A stretch of 7,496 bases of DNA from Cycloclasticus sp. (GTDB lineage Bacteria; Pseudomonadota; Gammaproteobacteria; Methylococcales; Cycloclasticaceae): the NCBI GenBank assembly GCA_016764415.1, contig JAESRY010000021.1, positions 1,846-9,341 on the forward strand, read 5' to 3'. The notes below the pieces were generated by a model, which was given only the letters and a program-made list of their open reading frames with translations, ran no database searches and was not told the DNA's origin. Positions 6,488-7,496 of this stretch are shown here, in pieces. Both the position numbers and the translations under genes were made by a program. How positions within the stretch are numbered: position 1 is the first letter of the stretch; each line of letters opens with the position of its first letter.

Positions 6488-6574
6488 GCCGAGGTGGTGG
6501 AATTGGTAGACACGCTAGCTTGAGGGGCTAGTGTCCTTTAGGACGTGCGGGTTCAAGTCCCGCTCTCGGTACCA
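6488..6574 (+). tRNA. tRNA-Leu (anticodon GAG), CCA encoded
   Basis: The 87-nt sequence folds as a class II tRNA. The acceptor stem is GCCGAGG with TCTCGGT (G-U pairs at both ends), with discriminator A and encoded CCA at 6572-6574. The D-arm contains TTGGTAGA. The anticodon stem is CTAGC (6515-6519) with GCTAG (6527-6531), and the 7-nt loop TTGAGGG has anticodon GAG at 6522-6524, reading CUC and CUU. A long variable arm (GTCC/GGAC) is typical of tRNA-Leu, and the T-loop is GTTCAAGTC. It closely resembles E. coli leuU in sequence and position. With only 5 nt to the secG stop it has no promoter of its own that can be seen. Confidence 0.98.
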
Positions 6575-6600
6575 ATACAGTTTTGTCAACATTTTTCATT

Positions 6601-6641
6601 AAGCTCTAACCCATTAATATAAAGGTGTTAGAGCTTTTTTT
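6601..6641 (+). terminator. Rho-independent terminator after tRNA-Leu
   Basis: AAGCTCTAAC (6601-6610) and GTTAGAGCTT (6627-6636) are perfect 10-bp complements around a 16-nt loop, followed by an uninterrupted T run at 6635-6641. It lies 27 nt after the tRNA and should end the rightward transcript. The minus-strand genes converge on this point, but there is no equally good T-tract in that direction. Confidence 0.88.
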
Positions 6642-6781
6642 ATATAAAGTAAAAGCAATTAAACTTGCCATTAATTGTAATAGTTACGGGAATGAATTTA
6701 CAATCTGCCATCTCTTAAAGCAAAGGGGGGTTGAAGTACAAAATTTCTATAAGGAATAAAGGGCTTTTCTAAAATACATGT
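6642..6781. other. Convergent intergenic stretch without recognised features
   Basis: These 140 AT-rich bases separate the terminator from the rhodanese stop codon. The frames hold only very short open stretches (8-10 codons) without plausible starts. No strong hairpin that could end the minus-strand transcript was found. A run of six G at 6725-6730 has no pairing partner that I could find. Confidence 0.5.
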
Positions 6782-7195
6782 TCACTGCGTAATGTTTTTT
6801 CTTTTTTCTACTGACTCAATGGTGTGACCAGCTTTAAGCCAGGCCGCAAAGCCACCTTCAATATGACAAAGGTTCTCTAACCCCATTTCTTGTACCGCTA
6901 AAGTGGCAAGTGCAGAGCGCATACCGCCACCACAATAAAAAATAAGGCGTTTACCCGATAAGAAGATAGGTTTATGGTATGGGCTTTCAGGGTCTACCCA
7001 GAATTCGAGCATCCCTCTAGGTGCGTGATACGCACCGGGAATTTTGCCGTCACGATATAGCTCTCGAATGTCACGAATATCAACAACCATAACATCGTCA
7101 TCCTGATACAACGTTAGTGCATCATCAACGGTAATGGTTTCAATTTGCTTTTCAGCGTTTGCACATAACTCTTTAATACCAATTTTAATGGTCAT
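6782..7195 (-). CDS. Single-domain rhodanese-like sulfurtransferase
   Basis: The 137-residue protein is one rhodanese domain without signal peptide or membrane segment, so it is probably cytoplasmic. Motifs: VMVVDIRDIREL (35-46), the first rhodanese signature, with KIPGAYHAPRG (51-61); the active-site loop YCGGGMRSA with persulfide-carrying C88 (87-95); and HIEGGFAAWLKAG (111-123), the C-terminal signature. Known family role: transfer of sulfane sulfur to cyanide or other thiophilic acceptors; the natural acceptor here is unknown. The CGGGMR loop has six residues, as in sulfur- rather than arsenate- or phosphate-type active sites. The start ATG at 7195-7193 has only a weak GAG upstream. It follows the peroxidase-related gene by 21 nt and is probably cotranscribed, which hints at a thiol or redox stress function by inference. 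Confidence 0.9.
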   Translation of the reverse strand: MTIKIGIKELCANAEKQIETITVDDALTLYQDDDVMVVDIRDIRELYRDGKIPGAYHAPRGMLEFWVDPESPYHKPIFLSGKRLIFYCGGGMRSALATLAVQEMGLENLCHIEGGFAAWLKAGHTIESVEKRKNITQ

Positions 7196-7216
7196 GAAAT
7201 TTACTCGATTATATAT

Positions 7217-7496
7217 TTAGCGGTTTTGTTGGTGATATTCCATATTAGGTTGCATGTCTACTGCACTTGCAACGCGATTAGTCATATTGTAAAAGCCGGT
7301 GACATTGGCAATATCCCAGATATCTTGGTCATTAAACCCAGCATCACGAAGCGCTTGCCTGTCAGCCTCTTCAATTGAATCAACAGTATCAGTTAGTTTT
7401 ACCGCAAAGTCGAGCATCGACCGATGACGTTTGCTTAATGTGGCGGCTTTGTAATTCATTACCATCAGTTCACCTAGGACAGGGTCATTTGAATAC
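7217..7496 (-). CDS. Probable AhpD-like peroxidase-related protein (carboxymuconolactone decarboxylase family), N-terminus cut by window end
   Basis: The minus-strand frame is open from the window end to TAA at 7219-7217, giving 92 residues of a longer protein; the ATG at 7465 is internal, because the coding frame continues upstream as SNDPVLGEL. The pattern KAATLSKRHRSMLDFAVKLT, then EEADRQALRDAGFNDQDIWDIA and FYNMTNRVASAV, matches the C-terminal half of the AhpD-like uncharacterised peroxidase-related enzymes as I recall them. The CxxC catalytic pair of that family would lie in the missing N-terminal part and cannot be checked here. The tail MEYHQQNR is polar. The rhodanese gene follows 21 nt downstream. 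The function is inferred as thiol-dependent peroxide defence, with moderate confidence. Confidence 0.75.
   Translation of the reverse strand, partial: YSNDPVLGELMVMNYKAATLSKRHRSMLDFAVKLTDTVDSIEEADRQALRDAGFNDQDIWDIANVTGFYNMTNRVASAVDMQPNMEYHQQNR

Noticed and set aside
6488..6574. tRNA-Leu as an attachment site of an integrated element
   Set aside because: No integrase gene and no direct repeat of the tRNA 3' end appears in the remaining 900 bases.

Overview
The window looks like a chromosomal segment of a moderately AT-rich gammaproteobacterium. The gene order yhbY (divergent), rlmE, ftsH, folP, glmM, tpiA, secG, tRNA-Leu(GAG) is the conserved gammaproteobacterial housekeeping cluster. The tpiA between glmM and secG resembles the arrangement known from Pseudomonas and several marine gammaproteobacteria rather than E. 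coli. The proteins align closely to E. coli counterparts from memory. The genus cannot be fixed from the sequence alone.

Layout. Bases 1-208 (minus strand) hold the N-terminal part of the ribosome-assembly protein YhbY, cut by the window edge. A divergent intergenic region leads to rlmE (23S rRNA 2'-O-methyltransferase). A near-perfect sigma-32 heat-shock promoter overlaps the rlmE 3' end. It is followed by a structured leader of about 130 nt and ftsH, the membrane AAA+ zinc protease, which starts at TTG behind a strong ribosome binding site. folP (dihydropteroate synthase) overlaps the end of ftsH and has no ATG at the expected place. It carries a perfect 10-bp hairpin over its first conserved codons. 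glmM overlaps folP by 8 nt. tpiA and secG follow, and 5 nt after secG comes an 87-nt tRNA-Leu(GAG) with encoded CCA. A rho-independent terminator closes the rightward unit. Bases 6642-6781 show nothing recognisable. Convergent on the minus strand lie a small cytosolic rhodanese and, upstream of it, the C-terminal part of a probable AhpD-like peroxidase-related protein cut by the window end.

The most striking point is that glmM, an essential peptidoglycan-precursor gene, is interrupted by an in-frame TAA at codon 175. The stop replaces a lysine codon exactly between domains 1 and 2, and an ATG follows immediately (TAAATG). Both halves are intact and keep all active-site motifs. This is a recent nonsense mutation, a sequence error, or a split two-subunit phosphoglucosamine mutase made by stop-start reinitiation.

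The second layer of interest is regulatory. The heat-shock promoter sits directly before ftsH rather than visibly before rlmE. The ftsH leader has a hairpin whose UUUU-containing loop is complementary to the ftsH Shine-Dalgarno, which suggests possible temperature-sensitive or pseudoknot control. Mutually exclusive hairpins lie at the start of folP. Functionally the rightward unit joins rRNA modification, membrane protein quality control, folate synthesis, amino-sugar activation, glycolysis, protein export and a leucine tRNA. Otherwise these genes are ordinary core functions.
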